Origin: Candidatus Amarolinea dominans
Lineage (GTDB): Bacteria > Chloroflexota > Anaerolineae > SSC4 > Amarolineaceae
Assembly (NCBI GenBank): GCA_016719785.1
Contig: JADJYJ010000011.1
Coordinates: 1 to 64,000 of the forward strand
Length of the DNA stretch: 64,000 nt
Direction: 5' to 3'
Positions 42,290 to 50,905 of the stretch are shown piece by piece. The translations under genes were made by a program, and so were the position numbers. The stretch's first letter is position 1, and the number at the start of each line of letters is the position of its first letter. The notes under the pieces were generated by a model. It was not told the DNA's origin, did no database searches, and saw nothing but the letters and a program-made list of their open reading frames with translations.

Positions 42290-43734
42290 CTTCACCGCCT
42301 CACCTGGTTCTGCTGGTGCTCGACTCTGTGCGCGCGGCCAACACCACCTTTCACGGCTATGACCGCCCCACCACGCCGTTCCTGGCGCAGTTGGCCGCCC
42401 GCCACCGGGTTTTCCGCAATGCCTACGCGCCCGGCAACTGGTCCGTGCCGTCGCACACCTCGATGTTCACCGGCCTCTATCCCAGTGAGCATGGCCTCAG
42501 CTTCGATCCGCGCCACGCTGACCGGCAGTTGGCGCCGGAGGTGGCCCAACTGCCCACCCTGCTGGCCGCGGCCGGCTACACCACCCACGCCTTCACGCAA
42601 AACGTGCTGGTCAGCCGTGAAACCGGCCTGCTCGACGCGTTTGGCCGCCAGGTGGACTACTGGGATGGCAGTTGGCGCCCCCGCTACCGCCGCACCCTCC
42701 TCAACCGGGCCTGGAACTTCTGGGTAGATCGCGTCCGCCGCCAGCCCTTCCCCTACCAGCGCGGCTGGAGCACGCGCAGCGGGGACACCCTGGCCGACAT
42801 CCGGCGCACGCTGACTGAGGCCACGCAGCCGGCCTTCGTCTTCGCCAACCTGATGGACGCGCACATGCCCTACACCGCGCCGCTCTCCATCGTACGCCGC
42901 TTCGTCGCCGGCGATCCCTGGCAGCACAGCAATCGCTACCGCGACATCCAGCCGCTGGAGCACAACCGCCTGCTGCTCACCGTGGATCCGGAGGATCAGC
43001 GCCAGAAGATGGCGCTCTACGACGCGGCCATCTGTCACCTGGACTCCTGCCTGCGCCGCTTCGTCGGCGACCTGCAGCGCAGCGGCCTGCTCGACCGCAC
43101 CGTGCTCATCATCACGGCCGATCACGGCGAAATGTTCGGCGAGCATGACAACATCGTCGGGCATGGGCCGCGGCTCTACCAGGAGCTGATCCATGTGCCG
43201 CTGATCCTCGTTCACCCCGACCTCACCACCCCCGCAGTCGTGACGCGCCCGGTCAGCCTGGTGGACATCCCCCCCACCCTGCTGGCGGCCGCGGGCGCTG
43301 AGGGGACACCGCAGGCCGCGGCGCTCTCCTCCGGCCTCAGCCTGCTGGCGACCGCCGCGGACCGGCCCGCGGTCATCAGCGAGTACGCGGGCCAGTCGGA
43401 CGCAGAGGCCGCTCAGCGTGTGGCCGACAGCCCGACCCTGCACGACCGCAGCCATACCGGCAGCCAGACCGCCGTTGTCAGCGAAACGACCAAGCTCATC
43501 GTCTGGCAGGGGCGCCCCAGCCGCCTGTTCGACCTGGCGCGTGATCCCAGGGAAACGACCGATGTCAGCGCAGAACCGGCCTACCAGGGGGTCCGCCTGC
43601 GCTTTGAAGCCTTCTACAGCCAGTGGCAGGCCAACCGCCGGCATTACCCACCCGCCCCGCGCACCGCCGCCCTGAGCGCCGCCGAGGCCGAAATCGTCCA
43701 GCGCCGCCTGCGCGAACTGGGATACGTTGATTGA
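42286..43734 (+). CDS. Sulfatase-like alkaline phosphatase superfamily enzyme
   Basis: 482 residues. 'HLVLLVLDSVRAANTTFHGYDRPTTPFLAQLA' (metal aspartate), 'NWSVPSHTSMFTGLYPSEHGL' at the nucleophile position, 'ANLMDAHMPYTAP', 'VLIITADHGEMFGEHDNIVGHG' (DHG..E.H) and 'PRETTDVSAEPA' are sulfatase family motifs. The usual C/S-x-P-x-R formylglycine signature is S-V-P-S-H: serine in place of cysteine and histidine in place of arginine. It may use the hydroxyl directly, as phospho-transferases of this superfamily do, or need serine-type maturation. Possible roles are removal or exchange of sulfate or phosphate on the glycan. It ends 'RRLRELGYVD'. Confidence 0.83.
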   Translation: MTSPPHLVLLVLDSVRAANTTFHGYDRPTTPFLAQLAARHRVFRNAYAPGNWSVPSHTSMFTGLYPSEHGLSFDPRHADRQLAPEVAQLPTLLAAAGYTTHAFTQNVLVSRETGLLDAFGRQVDYWDGSWRPRYRRTLLNRAWNFWVDRVRRQPFPYQRGWSTRSGDTLADIRRTLTEATQPAFVFANLMDAHMPYTAPLSIVRRFVAGDPWQHSNRYRDIQPLEHNRLLLTVDPEDQRQKMALYDAAICHLDSCLRRFVGDLQRSGLLDRTVLIITADHGEMFGEHDNIVGHGPRLYQELIHVPLILVHPDLTTPAVVTRPVSLVDIPPTLLAAAGAEGTPQAAALSSGLSLLATAADRPAVISEYAGQSDAEAAQRVADSPTLHDRSHTGSQTAVVSETTKLIVWQGRPSRLFDLARDPRETTDVSAEPAYQGVRLRFEAFYSQWQANRRHYPPAPRTAALSAAEAEIVQRRLRELGYVD

Positions 43735-43754
43735 CATGAGATCCCGTTTGGTCC

Positions 43755-45059
43755 ATGTTTGACATCACCATGCTGATGACCGTGCTGGCGCCCATCGGCG
43801 GCATCGAATCCGCGCTGGTGCCGCTGGCCCGTGAATTGCAGGCGCAGGGACACCGGGTGCGCATCTACGTGGTGCGGCGTCCCACCCTGCCCAACCAGAA
43901 TGTTGCCAGTCTGACCGCGGCCGGCATCCCCATCCTCAGCGCGCCACCCTGGCTCGTTCGCCTGACCGACCTGGTGCGGGGCCGACGCCTGGCGTTGATC
44001 GCGGCCGGCCTGACTCTGCTCAGCCCGCTGCTGGCCCTGCTGGCCCTGGCCGATGCGCTGCGCCGCGGCCGCGCCTGGCAGCGCTCCTGGCAGGGCGCCC
44101 AGGGAGTTGGCCGCGAGCGCCTGGCGCGCCTGCTGGCCGTCGAACACTGGTACTACCGCCCCTTGCAGTCCGCCTGGCGCCGATCCCCGCCCGCGGCGCC
44201 GGCCATCGTGCATGTGCATGGCTGGGGCTGCGGTGAAGACCCGCCGGGCGCGCTGGCCTGGCTGCGCGGCTTTGATTACCCCGTCGTCTACACCGAGCAC
44301 AACAGCCCGGACCCCGCCCTGCACGAGCCGCTCGTCGCCGCGCCGCTCCTGAATGCCGACCTGCTGATTGCCGTTTCCGCGGCCGGCCGCGACGGCCTGA
44401 TTGGGATTGGCGGCGCGGTTCAGCCCATTGCCGTCATTCCTTACCCGGTCACGCCGCTGCCGGCCCGGCCATCTACGGCCAGCGGCCCGTGTACCATCAT
44501 CTGCGTGGCCCGCCTGATGCCGCAGAAGGGGCACCGCGACCTCCTGCACGCGGTGGCCCAGGTCAGCGCCGCCGGTGTGGAGGTGCGCCTGCTGCTGGCC
44601 GGCGACGGCCCCCTGGCCGGCGAGCTGCAAGCGCTGGCTGCTGAGCTGCACCTGGCCAGCCAGGTCCGCTTCCTGGGCATCGTCACCCATGCCGACTTGC
44701 CCGACCTGTTGGCCGCCAGCGACGCGGTCGTGCTGCCCTCGTACTGGGAGGGCCTGCCTGTGGCGCTGATCGAAGCCCTGGCCGCGGGCAAACCCATCGT
44801 TGCCACCCGCGTGGGCGGAAACCCGGAGCTGGTGGTTGACGGCGAAAATGGCTGGCTGGTCGCGCCGGGCGATGTCCCCGCACTGGCGGCCGCCCTGACC
44901 GACCTGGCGCAGCGGCCGCGTCACGAACTGCACGCGCTGGGCGAGGCCAGCCGCCGCCGTTTCCAGGCCGGCGGCTTCGAGCCGGCCGCAGTGGCCGCCC
45001 GCACCGTCGCCGCCTATCATTGGGCGCAGCAAGCATCACGGAGCCGAACCAACGCATGA
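43755..45059 (+). CDS. GT4-type glycosyltransferase (paralogue of 40955)
   Basis: 434 residues. 'VLAPIGGIESALVPLARELQAQGHRV' at the N-terminus, hydrophobic insert 'LLSPLLALLALADALRRGRAWQRSWQGAQG' matching that of the gene at 40955, then 'ICVARLMPQKGHRDLLHAVA', 'LLLAGDGPLAGEL' and 'DAVVLPSYWEGLPVALIEALAAGKPIVATRVGGNPELV' with the E-x7-E motif. It transfers a sugar from an activated donor with retention of configuration, as GT4 members do. Start ATG at 43755, twenty bases after the sulfatase stop. Confidence 0.87.
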   Translation: MFDITMLMTVLAPIGGIESALVPLARELQAQGHRVRIYVVRRPTLPNQNVASLTAAGIPILSAPPWLVRLTDLVRGRRLALIAAGLTLLSPLLALLALADALRRGRAWQRSWQGAQGVGRERLARLLAVEHWYYRPLQSAWRRSPPAAPAIVHVHGWGCGEDPPGALAWLRGFDYPVVYTEHNSPDPALHEPLVAAPLLNADLLIAVSAAGRDGLIGIGGAVQPIAVIPYPVTPLPARPSTASGPCTIICVARLMPQKGHRDLLHAVAQVSAAGVEVRLLLAGDGPLAGELQALAAELHLASQVRFLGIVTHADLPDLLAASDAVVLPSYWEGLPVALIEALAAGKPIVATRVGGNPELVVDGENGWLVAPGDVPALAAALTDLAQRPRHELHALGEASRRRFQAGGFEPAAVAARTVAAYHWAQQASRSRTNA

Positions 45060-45802
45060 TTTCAGAGCAATGCAACTTCCTCTTCGTTCACATCCCCAAG
45101 ACGGCCGGCAATTCGATCCAGAACATCTTGCTGCCCTTTGCCGATGATCAACTCATCAAGGCGTTTCCGCAGGAAATCGCCCCCCCGCCGGCGCAATCGC
45201 AGGGCGACGCGCTGCCGGCCTATGCGCAAAAATTTGCCACGCGCCCCATGGAGGAGCTGGACGGCTTCGATCGCTTTGGCCTGATGCACCCGGTCTACAA
45301 CCTGCGCAAACATTCGCCCCTGCGCGACTACCAGCGCGAACTGCCCGCTGCGCTTTTCCAGCGCCTGTTCAAGACCACCTGTGTGCGCAACCCGTGGGAG
45401 CGCCTGATCTCCATGTACTTTTCGCCCCATCGCGGGCCGGTGACCTGGGACCGCGCGCGCTTCTTGAAGATGGCAAACAAGATCGCGTCGGCCGCCAGTT
45501 TCGTTGAACTTCCCGACGACCCGCCCGGGCAGGCGCCGTTCAGCCATGTCAACCTGGTGATGCGCCAGGAGCGCCTGGACGCCGACTTCCGCCAGTTGTG
45601 CGAGCGCCTGGACATCCCCTATCAGGAGCTGCCGGTGCGCAACAAGTCCAGCCACGAGCATTATTCTGTCTATTACGACGACGAACTCGTCGCCCTCGTC
45701 CGTGACCGCTTCCGCGCCGATGTCGAGGCGTTCGGCTACGAGTTCGAGCGACCGGCCCGGCGCTCGTTCCTGGCGCGCTGGCTGCCGTTCGGCCGGCGCT
45801 GA
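45056..45802 (+). CDS. Sulfotransferase (Sulfotransfer_2 type)
   Basis: 248 residues. 'NFLFVHIPKTAGNSIQNIL' is the PAPS loop with the HIPKTAG core typical of Golgi-type carbohydrate sulfotransferases, and 'TTCVRNPWERLISMYFSPHRG' is the 3'-phosphate site. This subfamily sulfates sugars in chondroitin, dermatan and heparan sulfate, so a glycan acceptor is likely here. The start is set by ATGA overlap with the GT gene; the frame is open 36 bases further upstream. The C-terminus is basic. Confidence 0.88.
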   Translation: MISEQCNFLFVHIPKTAGNSIQNILLPFADDQLIKAFPQEIAPPPAQSQGDALPAYAQKFATRPMEELDGFDRFGLMHPVYNLRKHSPLRDYQRELPAALFQRLFKTTCVRNPWERLISMYFSPHRGPVTWDRARFLKMANKIASAASFVELPDDPPGQAPFSHVNLVMRQERLDADFRQLCERLDIPYQELPVRNKSSHEHYSVYYDDELVALVRDRFRADVEAFGYEFERPARRSFLARWLPFGRR

Positions 45803-45806
45803 GATC

Positions 45807-47072
45807 ATGCTGCGCATCTCCGTCGTCATTCCCACTTACAACCGGGCCGCGTTCCTGCCCGCGGCCGTCGCCAGCGCCCTGGCGCAGACCACCCCGGCCC
45901 GTTCGACCGTCGCAGCGCCAGGCCCAGCGAACCAGAGCCTGACCGCTGACCCGCCCGCCCTCGCCGCGGAGGACATCGAAGTCATCGTCGTGGACGATGG
46001 CTCCACCGACGACACGGCCGCGTGCCTGGCCGGCTGGGCCAACGACCCCCGCGTGCGTGTCGTTCAGCAGGCCAATCAGGGCCGTTCGGCCGCGCGCAAC
46101 CACGGCGCCCGGTTGGCCCGCGGCGAATTTCTCGCTTTTCTCGATTCGGATGATCTCTACGCGCCGGGCGCGCTGGCCGCTCATCTGGCTACCTTCGCCC
46201 GTCGCCCTGACCTGGGCCTGGCGATTGGCGGCTATGCGCTCATCAACGACCAGGGCGCGGACCTCGGCGCTCGCTTGCCCTGGCGGTCCCATGCTGATTT
46301 GCGCCCGGCCGCCTGGCTGTTCGACTGCGTCGCCATGCCCGGCTCCGTCCTCTTGCGCCGCAGTTGGTGGGAAACCGTGGGCGAATTCGACCCCGCCTGC
46401 GAAATCGCCGAGGACTGGGATCTCTTTCTGCGCCTGGCCGCGGCCGGCTGCCCCATGGACTGGACGCGGCAGATCGTCTGCCACTATCGCCAGCACGCGG
46501 GCAGCTCCATCCGTGAAATTCACCGCATGCATGACGGCGTGACCGCGCTGCTGACCAAGTTCTTTGCCCGGCCCGATCTGCCGCCTGACCTGGCGGCCCG
46601 GCAAGGCGCGGCGCGGGCATGGGCCGAGGTGGCGCTGGTCAAAGGCGCCCTGGCCGCTGGGCAGACCGCCACCGCAGACGCCGCGCTGATCGCGGCCGTG
46701 GGCTACGACCCCACCCTGCTCACCGCTGGCCGCCTGGGCCTGCTCGAATACCTGCTCACGCCAGAGGGGGGCGAAGCACAGCCCCTGGCCGCCTGGGCCG
46801 GCCGCGTCCGCGCCTGGCTGCAGCAGGATGGGACAGCGGGACCCTCACACGGTCCGCATTTCTCGCGCCGCGAGCTGCGCCTGGCGCTGGCCCGCGTTCA
46901 CATGGGCCGCTTCTTCGCGGCCGCGGCGGCCGGCGAAACCGACCCGGCGCGCCGGCATCTCTGGCAGGGCGTGACCGCGGACCCCACCTGGCTGCGCAAT
47001 CGCGGGGTGTTGGCCTTCCTGGCCGGGCGCTCCCGCCGGGGATCGCCCGCCGCAGGGGACCTGTCGCCATGA
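45807..47072 (+). CDS. GT2 glycosyltransferase
   Basis: 421 residues. 'LRISVVIPTYNRAAFLPAAVASALAQT', an insert of about 20 residues ('PARSTVAAPGPANQSLTADP'), then 'DIEVIVVDDGSTDDTAACL', 'NQGRSAARNHGARLARGEFLAFLDSDDLYAPGAL' with the DSDD metal motif, and 'EIAEDWDLFLRL'. C-terminal helices end with 'DPTWLRNRGVLAFLAGRS', the module common to this locus. Its stop overlaps the next GT2 start, and both are similar in layout. Confidence 0.87.
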   Translation: MLRISVVIPTYNRAAFLPAAVASALAQTTPARSTVAAPGPANQSLTADPPALAAEDIEVIVVDDGSTDDTAACLAGWANDPRVRVVQQANQGRSAARNHGARLARGEFLAFLDSDDLYAPGALAAHLATFARRPDLGLAIGGYALINDQGADLGARLPWRSHADLRPAAWLFDCVAMPGSVLLRRSWWETVGEFDPACEIAEDWDLFLRLAAAGCPMDWTRQIVCHYRQHAGSSIREIHRMHDGVTALLTKFFARPDLPPDLAARQGAARAWAEVALVKGALAAGQTATADAALIAAVGYDPTLLTAGRLGLLEYLLTPEGGEAQPLAAWAGRVRAWLQQDGTAGPSHGPHFSRRELRLALARVHMGRFFAAAAAGETDPARRHLWQGVTADPTWLRNRGVLAFLAGRSRRGSPAAGDLSP

Positions 47073-47953
47073 CTCCGCCCTCCTCACCGCTCGTCAGCAT
47101 CGTCCTGCCCACGCTCAACGGCAGCCGCTTCATCGCCTCATCCATCGCAAGCTGCCTGGCGCAGACCTACCCCCATTTCGAGCTGATCGTGGTGGACGGC
47201 GGCTCGCGCGACGGCACGCTCGCCATCGTGGCCGGCTTCGACGACCCGCGCATCCGCGTCGTCCATCAGGGCGACAACCAGGACAAGCTGCCGGGCGCGC
47301 TCAACATCGGCTTCGACGCCAGCCAGGGCGAATACCTGACCTGGACGCAGGACGATGATCTCTACGCGCCCGAAGCCCTGGCGGTCATGGTGTCGCACCT
47401 GCAAGCGCACCCCGAGGTTGGCCTGGTCTACACCGGCTACTGGCGCATGGACGCGGCCGGCCGCATCACCGGCGAATCGGAACAGCACCCGCCGGACGCT
47501 CTCTGGTACACCAACGCCGTCGGTCACTGCTTTCTCTACCGTCGCGACCTGGCCGCCCAGGCCGGCGCGTACGACGCGGCCTATTACATGGCCGAAGACC
47601 TGCAATACTGGCTGCGCCTCTACCGCCTGGCGTCCGTGGCCCAAGTGCCCGGCTGCTTTTTCTACCACCGCCTGCACGAGGACAGCCTGACCATGAAGCA
47701 GTACGGTCGCTACTTCGCCTTGCGCGTGGCCGCACGGGCGCGGCGCCGCGTGCTCGGACTGAGTTGGCGGCGCTACCAGGCGCAGGTGGCCGCCGCCTTC
47801 ATCGAAGAGGCCTTTGCCGCGCACGCCGGCCATGACAGCCCGCGCGTGCGGCGCTGCCTGCTGAACGGCCTGCTGCGCAACCCCGCCTGGCTGCGCAATC
47901 GCGGGGTGTGGGCCATTGGCTTCACCCATCTGACATCCTGGGGGAGGTCTTGA
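47069..47953 (+). CDS. GT2 glycosyltransferase
   Basis: 294 residues. 'PLVSIVLPTLNGSRFIASSIASCLAQT', 'FELIVVDGGSRDGTLAIV', 'ALNIGFDASQGEYLTWTQDDDLYAPEAL' with the metal-binding QDDD, and 'YMAEDLQYWLRLYRL'. The C-terminus 'LLRNPAWLRNRGVWAIGFTHL' carries the shared WLRNRG module. It begins by overlap with the previous gene's stop. Donor unknown. Confidence 0.87.
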   Translation: MTPPSSPLVSIVLPTLNGSRFIASSIASCLAQTYPHFELIVVDGGSRDGTLAIVAGFDDPRIRVVHQGDNQDKLPGALNIGFDASQGEYLTWTQDDDLYAPEALAVMVSHLQAHPEVGLVYTGYWRMDAAGRITGESEQHPPDALWYTNAVGHCFLYRRDLAAQAGAYDAAYYMAEDLQYWLRLYRLASVAQVPGCFFYHRLHEDSLTMKQYGRYFALRVAARARRRVLGLSWRRYQAQVAAAFIEEAFAAHAGHDSPRVRRCLLNGLLRNPAWLRNRGVWAIGFTHLTSWGRS

Positions 47954-47957
47954 TCCA

Positions 47958-48722
47958 GTGACATTCTGGCGTACCCAAGTTCGACGTTTCGTCCTGCTCT
48001 TCGAAGGGCGCACCGGCAGCACCTATCTGATGGAAGGACTGGCCCAACATCCGCACATCGAAGCGCGCGGCGAGATGCTCGACCCCCTGCTGGCGCGGGG
48101 CGCGGCCGCGCAGCTTGCCTGGACCCGCCGCTACCTGACCCCGCCCTGGCGCGGTCCGTACAAGGCGATCGGTTTCAAGACCAAGCTGCGCGCCATCCTC
48201 GATCCGGCCGGCTTTGCCGCCATTCTGCGGACGAGTCCGGTTTCGATCATCCACATGCAGCGGCGCAATCGCATCAAATCGGTCGTTTCGACCTTCAAGG
48301 TCATGCAACTCAACACGATCAAGGTTGGCGAACCGAGCGCGGCGCGCTTCAACATCTACGCCGAGGATCAGCGGCCGCCGCCGCCGGTCATTGATGTGGC
48401 GAAGTTCCGCGAGATCTTGCAGCAGCGTGTGCAGCGTGAAGAGGCCCTGGCCGCCTACATCGCAGACATGCAGCGGCCAACCCTCAACCTGTTCTACGAA
48501 GACCTGCTGCTCGATCGGCCCCGCGTCTTTCACGAGGTTTTCGACTTCCTCGGCGTGGGGGACTACCCGGTCAGCGGCCAGGCCATCAAGCTGACCAGCG
48601 ACGATCTGCGCCAGGCCATCCTCAACTTCGATGAGCTGCGCGCCGCCTTCGTCGGCACCCCCTACCTCCCCATGTTCGATGAAGTGCTGACGCCCCCTGT
48701 GTCCACCGAGGGAGCTGAGTGA
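47958..48722 (+). CDS. Sulfotransferase
   Basis: 254 residues. 'FVLLFEGRTGSTYLMEGLAQHPHIEARGEML' holds the PAPS loop (GRTGSTYL) and a following glutamate-rich turn seen in Stf0-like and related bacterial sulfotransferases. 'VSIIHMQRRNRIKSVVSTFK' is the 3'-phosphate region and 'TLNLFYEDLLLDRPRVFHEVFDFLGV' the C-terminal YEDL segment. Acceptor unknown; a sugar or glycolipid is likely given the setting. ATG at 47958 follows the GT2 stop by four bases. Confidence 0.82.
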   Translation: MTFWRTQVRRFVLLFEGRTGSTYLMEGLAQHPHIEARGEMLDPLLARGAAAQLAWTRRYLTPPWRGPYKAIGFKTKLRAILDPAGFAAILRTSPVSIIHMQRRNRIKSVVSTFKVMQLNTIKVGEPSAARFNIYAEDQRPPPPVIDVAKFREILQQRVQREEALAAYIADMQRPTLNLFYEDLLLDRPRVFHEVFDFLGVGDYPVSGQAIKLTSDDLRQAILNFDELRAAFVGTPYLPMFDEVLTPPVSTEGAE

Positions 48723-49573
48723 CAGGCGCGGCCAGCCCGGTTTGGTGGGCGCGCTGGGGACCGCTCAGCGCGTGGCTGGCCGCAAGCCGGCCGCCCCTCT
48801 CGCCGCCCATCCTGCTCCTCTCCTTCCCCCGCAGCGGCTCCAGTTGGCTGGGCGAAACCCTGGGCCAGGCCGCCAACGCGCTCTATCTGCGCGAACCGAT
48901 CAACCTGAGCTACCAGGCGGACGGCGGCCGCGGCACGGTGGTGGAAATTGACCCGGCCCGCCCGCTGCCGGCCTATCGCCTTGCCGCCACCCGCGCCTTT
49001 CACGGCATCCCCGCGTTCAAGCCCGGCATCGTGCAATGGCCCGACCAATGGCGCCTGGCCCAACGGTCACAGCGACGGGTCGTGATCAAAGAGGTCAACC
49101 CGCGGGCCTGCCCCTGGTTCCTGGCCGCGTTCCGGCCGCGCGTCGTCTTCCTGGTGCGCCATCCCGCCGCGGTCTGTTTGAGCTACCGCCGCATGGGTTG
49201 GTGGCAGGGAACCACGCCTGAGCAGTGGGAGGGGCACGGCGCTCGTCAGGCCGGCGCCTTGCGCGTGGCATTGGACGCGCTGCGTGAATACCCCGACCAG
49301 CGCATCGTGACCTACGAAGACCTCTGCGCTGAACCCATGACGGCTTTTCGTTCGCTGTTCGCCTTCTGCGCCCTGACATGGGACGCGGGCAGTGAGGCGT
49401 TCATCCAGCGCCACACCACGCAGGGAGACGATGCGCCCGGCAGCACAAGCCGTCACAGCCAGGCCATGCCCGACGCCTGGCGCGGCCGCGTCAGCGCGGA
49501 GGAACTGGCCGCGCTGCGCCGCGGTTTCGCCGCCGCGTCCCTGCCCTGGTACAACCATGACGACGATTGGTAA
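48719..49573 (+). CDS. Sulfotransferase
   Basis: 284 residues from a GTG that overlaps the previous stop (GTGA). 'ILLLSFPRSGSSWLGETLGQA' is the PAPS loop, 'VVFLVRHPAAVCLSYRRMGW' the 3'-phosphate site, and 'RIVTYEDLCAEPMTAFRSLFAF' the later conserved segment; 'TTQGDDAPGSTSRHSQAMPDAWRGRVS' resembles the C-terminal loop of glycolipid-type sulfotransferases. It ends 'YNHDDDW', like 'YYADHDW' of the sulfotransferase at 53170, so those two may be related. Confidence 0.87.
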   Translation: MTGAASPVWWARWGPLSAWLAASRPPLSPPILLLSFPRSGSSWLGETLGQAANALYLREPINLSYQADGGRGTVVEIDPARPLPAYRLAATRAFHGIPAFKPGIVQWPDQWRLAQRSQRRVVIKEVNPRACPWFLAAFRPRVVFLVRHPAAVCLSYRRMGWWQGTTPEQWEGHGARQAGALRVALDALREYPDQRIVTYEDLCAEPMTAFRSLFAFCALTWDAGSEAFIQRHTTQGDDAPGSTSRHSQAMPDAWRGRVSAEELAALRRGFAAASLPWYNHDDDW

Positions 49574-49582
49574 CATCCAACC

Positions 49583-50905
49583 ATGACTACTGTGAGCGTC
49601 ATCATTCCGGCCTTCAACCAGGCCGCCTATCTGCTCGAAGCCGTGGCTAGCGCACAGGCGCAAACCCTGCCGCCCGCGCAAATCATCGTCATTGACGACG
49701 GCTCCACCGACGCCACGCCGAAGATTCTGGCCGAGCTTTGCGCGGACCATGCCCATGAAGACGGCCGCCGAATGAATTCGGGGCAGGGGGGCGTTCCGCC
49801 GCCAGGTCGGCCTGCGCCGACCGACATCGCGTCCACGCAGGTGGACGCCCGGCGGCACGCCCGTCAGGGGCGATTTCAATCGCTCCGCGTCGTCCGCCAG
49901 GACAACCAGGGCCTGGCCCGCGCGCGCAACCGCGGCCTGCAGATGGCGCAGGGCGAGTTGATCGCCTTCCTCGACGCCGACGACCGCTGGCAGCCAGAAT
50001 ACCTCGCCACAATGACCGCCCTGCTGGCGCAACACCCAACCGCCGTGGCCGCCTATGCCGCCTGGCAGTACATGGACGCCGACGGCGCGCTGCTGCCGCA
50101 GATCATCATCCCTTACGAGGGCGCGGCGCTGACCCTGGACAGCGACATCACCTGGCGCAATGCGCTGGTGCCCTCCGGCGTGGTGGTGCGCCGCGCCGCG
50201 CTTGCCCGCAGCGGGGACTTCGACCCTGCCTTCTCCGGCTGTGCGGATTGGGACCTCTGGCTGCGCCTGCTGGCCCAGGGGCCGTTCGTCGGCGCCCCCG
50301 CTGTCCTGGTGTACTATCGCACGCACGGCGACAACATGTCCGACAACGTCGAGCGCATGGAGGATGAGCGCCTGCGCGTGTACCACAAGTTCTTGCAACG
50401 GCCGGCCGCTGAGCCTGTCAACCCGGCCGCCTGGCCGCAGCCCGGGCCGCAGTGGGCCGGCTACACCTACTTCCTCTCCGCGCTCGCCTACCTGCGCCAG
50501 GGCGACTCCGCACGCGGCGCGGAGCGCATCGAGGCCGCGGCGGCGCTGTGGCCGGGGCTGCTCGATCAGGACGAGTTCTATTACGAACTGGCCTGCTGTC
50601 GCCAGCCGCGCGGTTTCAGCGGCGCGGCGCAGGGCCTCGATCTGGCGGAGAGCGGGGCGCGCATCCAGCGCCTGTTGGACGCCGATTTGCCCGCGCTCAG
50701 CGCCGGTCAGGCCAGGCAGGCCTGGGGCCGGGCCGGGCTGGCCCTGGCCCAACTCGGCGCAGTGACCGGCGACCGCCCCGCGCAGCGGCGCTTTGCCTGG
50801 CAAGCCCTGCGTTTTGGCGCGCCGGTCGTGCGTCGCCTGGCCGGCCGGCGCCTGCTGCGCAGTTTCGTGCCCGACGCCTGGCGCCGCAAGCGCAGTCGGC
50901 CATGA
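49583..50905 (+). CDS. GT2 glycosyltransferase interrupted by an in-frame palindromic insert
   Basis: 440 residues. 'VSVIIPAFNQAAYLLEAVASAQAQT', 'IIVIDDGSTDATPKILAEL', then an unusual 45-residue segment (about 54-100, 'RRMNSGQGGVPPPGRPAPTD..'), and then the normal continuation 'LRVVRQDNQGLARARNRGLQMAQGELIAFLDADDRWQPEYL' with the metal motif DADD. The insert is encoded by four successive DNA hairpins and has no counterpart in other GT2 proteins here, where only a few residues separate these strands. It falls on a surface loop, so activity may survive. The C-terminal half is helical with TPR-like character ('YTYFLSALAYLRQGDSARGAERI'). Confidence 0.85.
   Translation: MTTVSVIIPAFNQAAYLLEAVASAQAQTLPPAQIIVIDDGSTDATPKILAELCADHAHEDGRRMNSGQGGVPPPGRPAPTDIASTQVDARRHARQGRFQSLRVVRQDNQGLARARNRGLQMAQGELIAFLDADDRWQPEYLATMTALLAQHPTAVAAYAAWQYMDADGALLPQIIIPYEGAALTLDSDITWRNALVPSGVVVRRAALARSGDFDPAFSGCADWDLWLRLLAQGPFVGAPAVLVYYRTHGDNMSDNVERMEDERLRVYHKFLQRPAAEPVNPAAWPQPGPQWAGYTYFLSALAYLRQGDSARGAERIEAAAALWPGLLDQDEFYYELACCRQPRGFSGAAQGLDLAESGARIQRLLDADLPALSAGQARQAWGRAGLALAQLGAVTGDRPAQRRFAWQALRFGAPVVRRLAGRRLLRSFVPDAWRRKRSRP
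49768..49883. repeat. Cluster of four hairpin elements inside a coding sequence
   Basis: CCGAAT-GA-ATTCGG (49768-49781), GGTCGGC-CTGC-GCCGACC (49805-49822), GCGTCCAC-GCAG-GTGGACGC (49829-49848) and GCGATT-TC-AATCGC (49870-49883). Each is a perfect stem-loop. Together with flanks they make an in-frame addition to the GT2 gene. The first resembles the hairpin at 11320-11341. Confidence 0.8.

Noticed and set aside
42292..43737. A 481-residue minus-strand frame opposite the sulfatase-like gene
   Set aside because: Shadow frame; the sulfatase family motifs on the plus strand decide.
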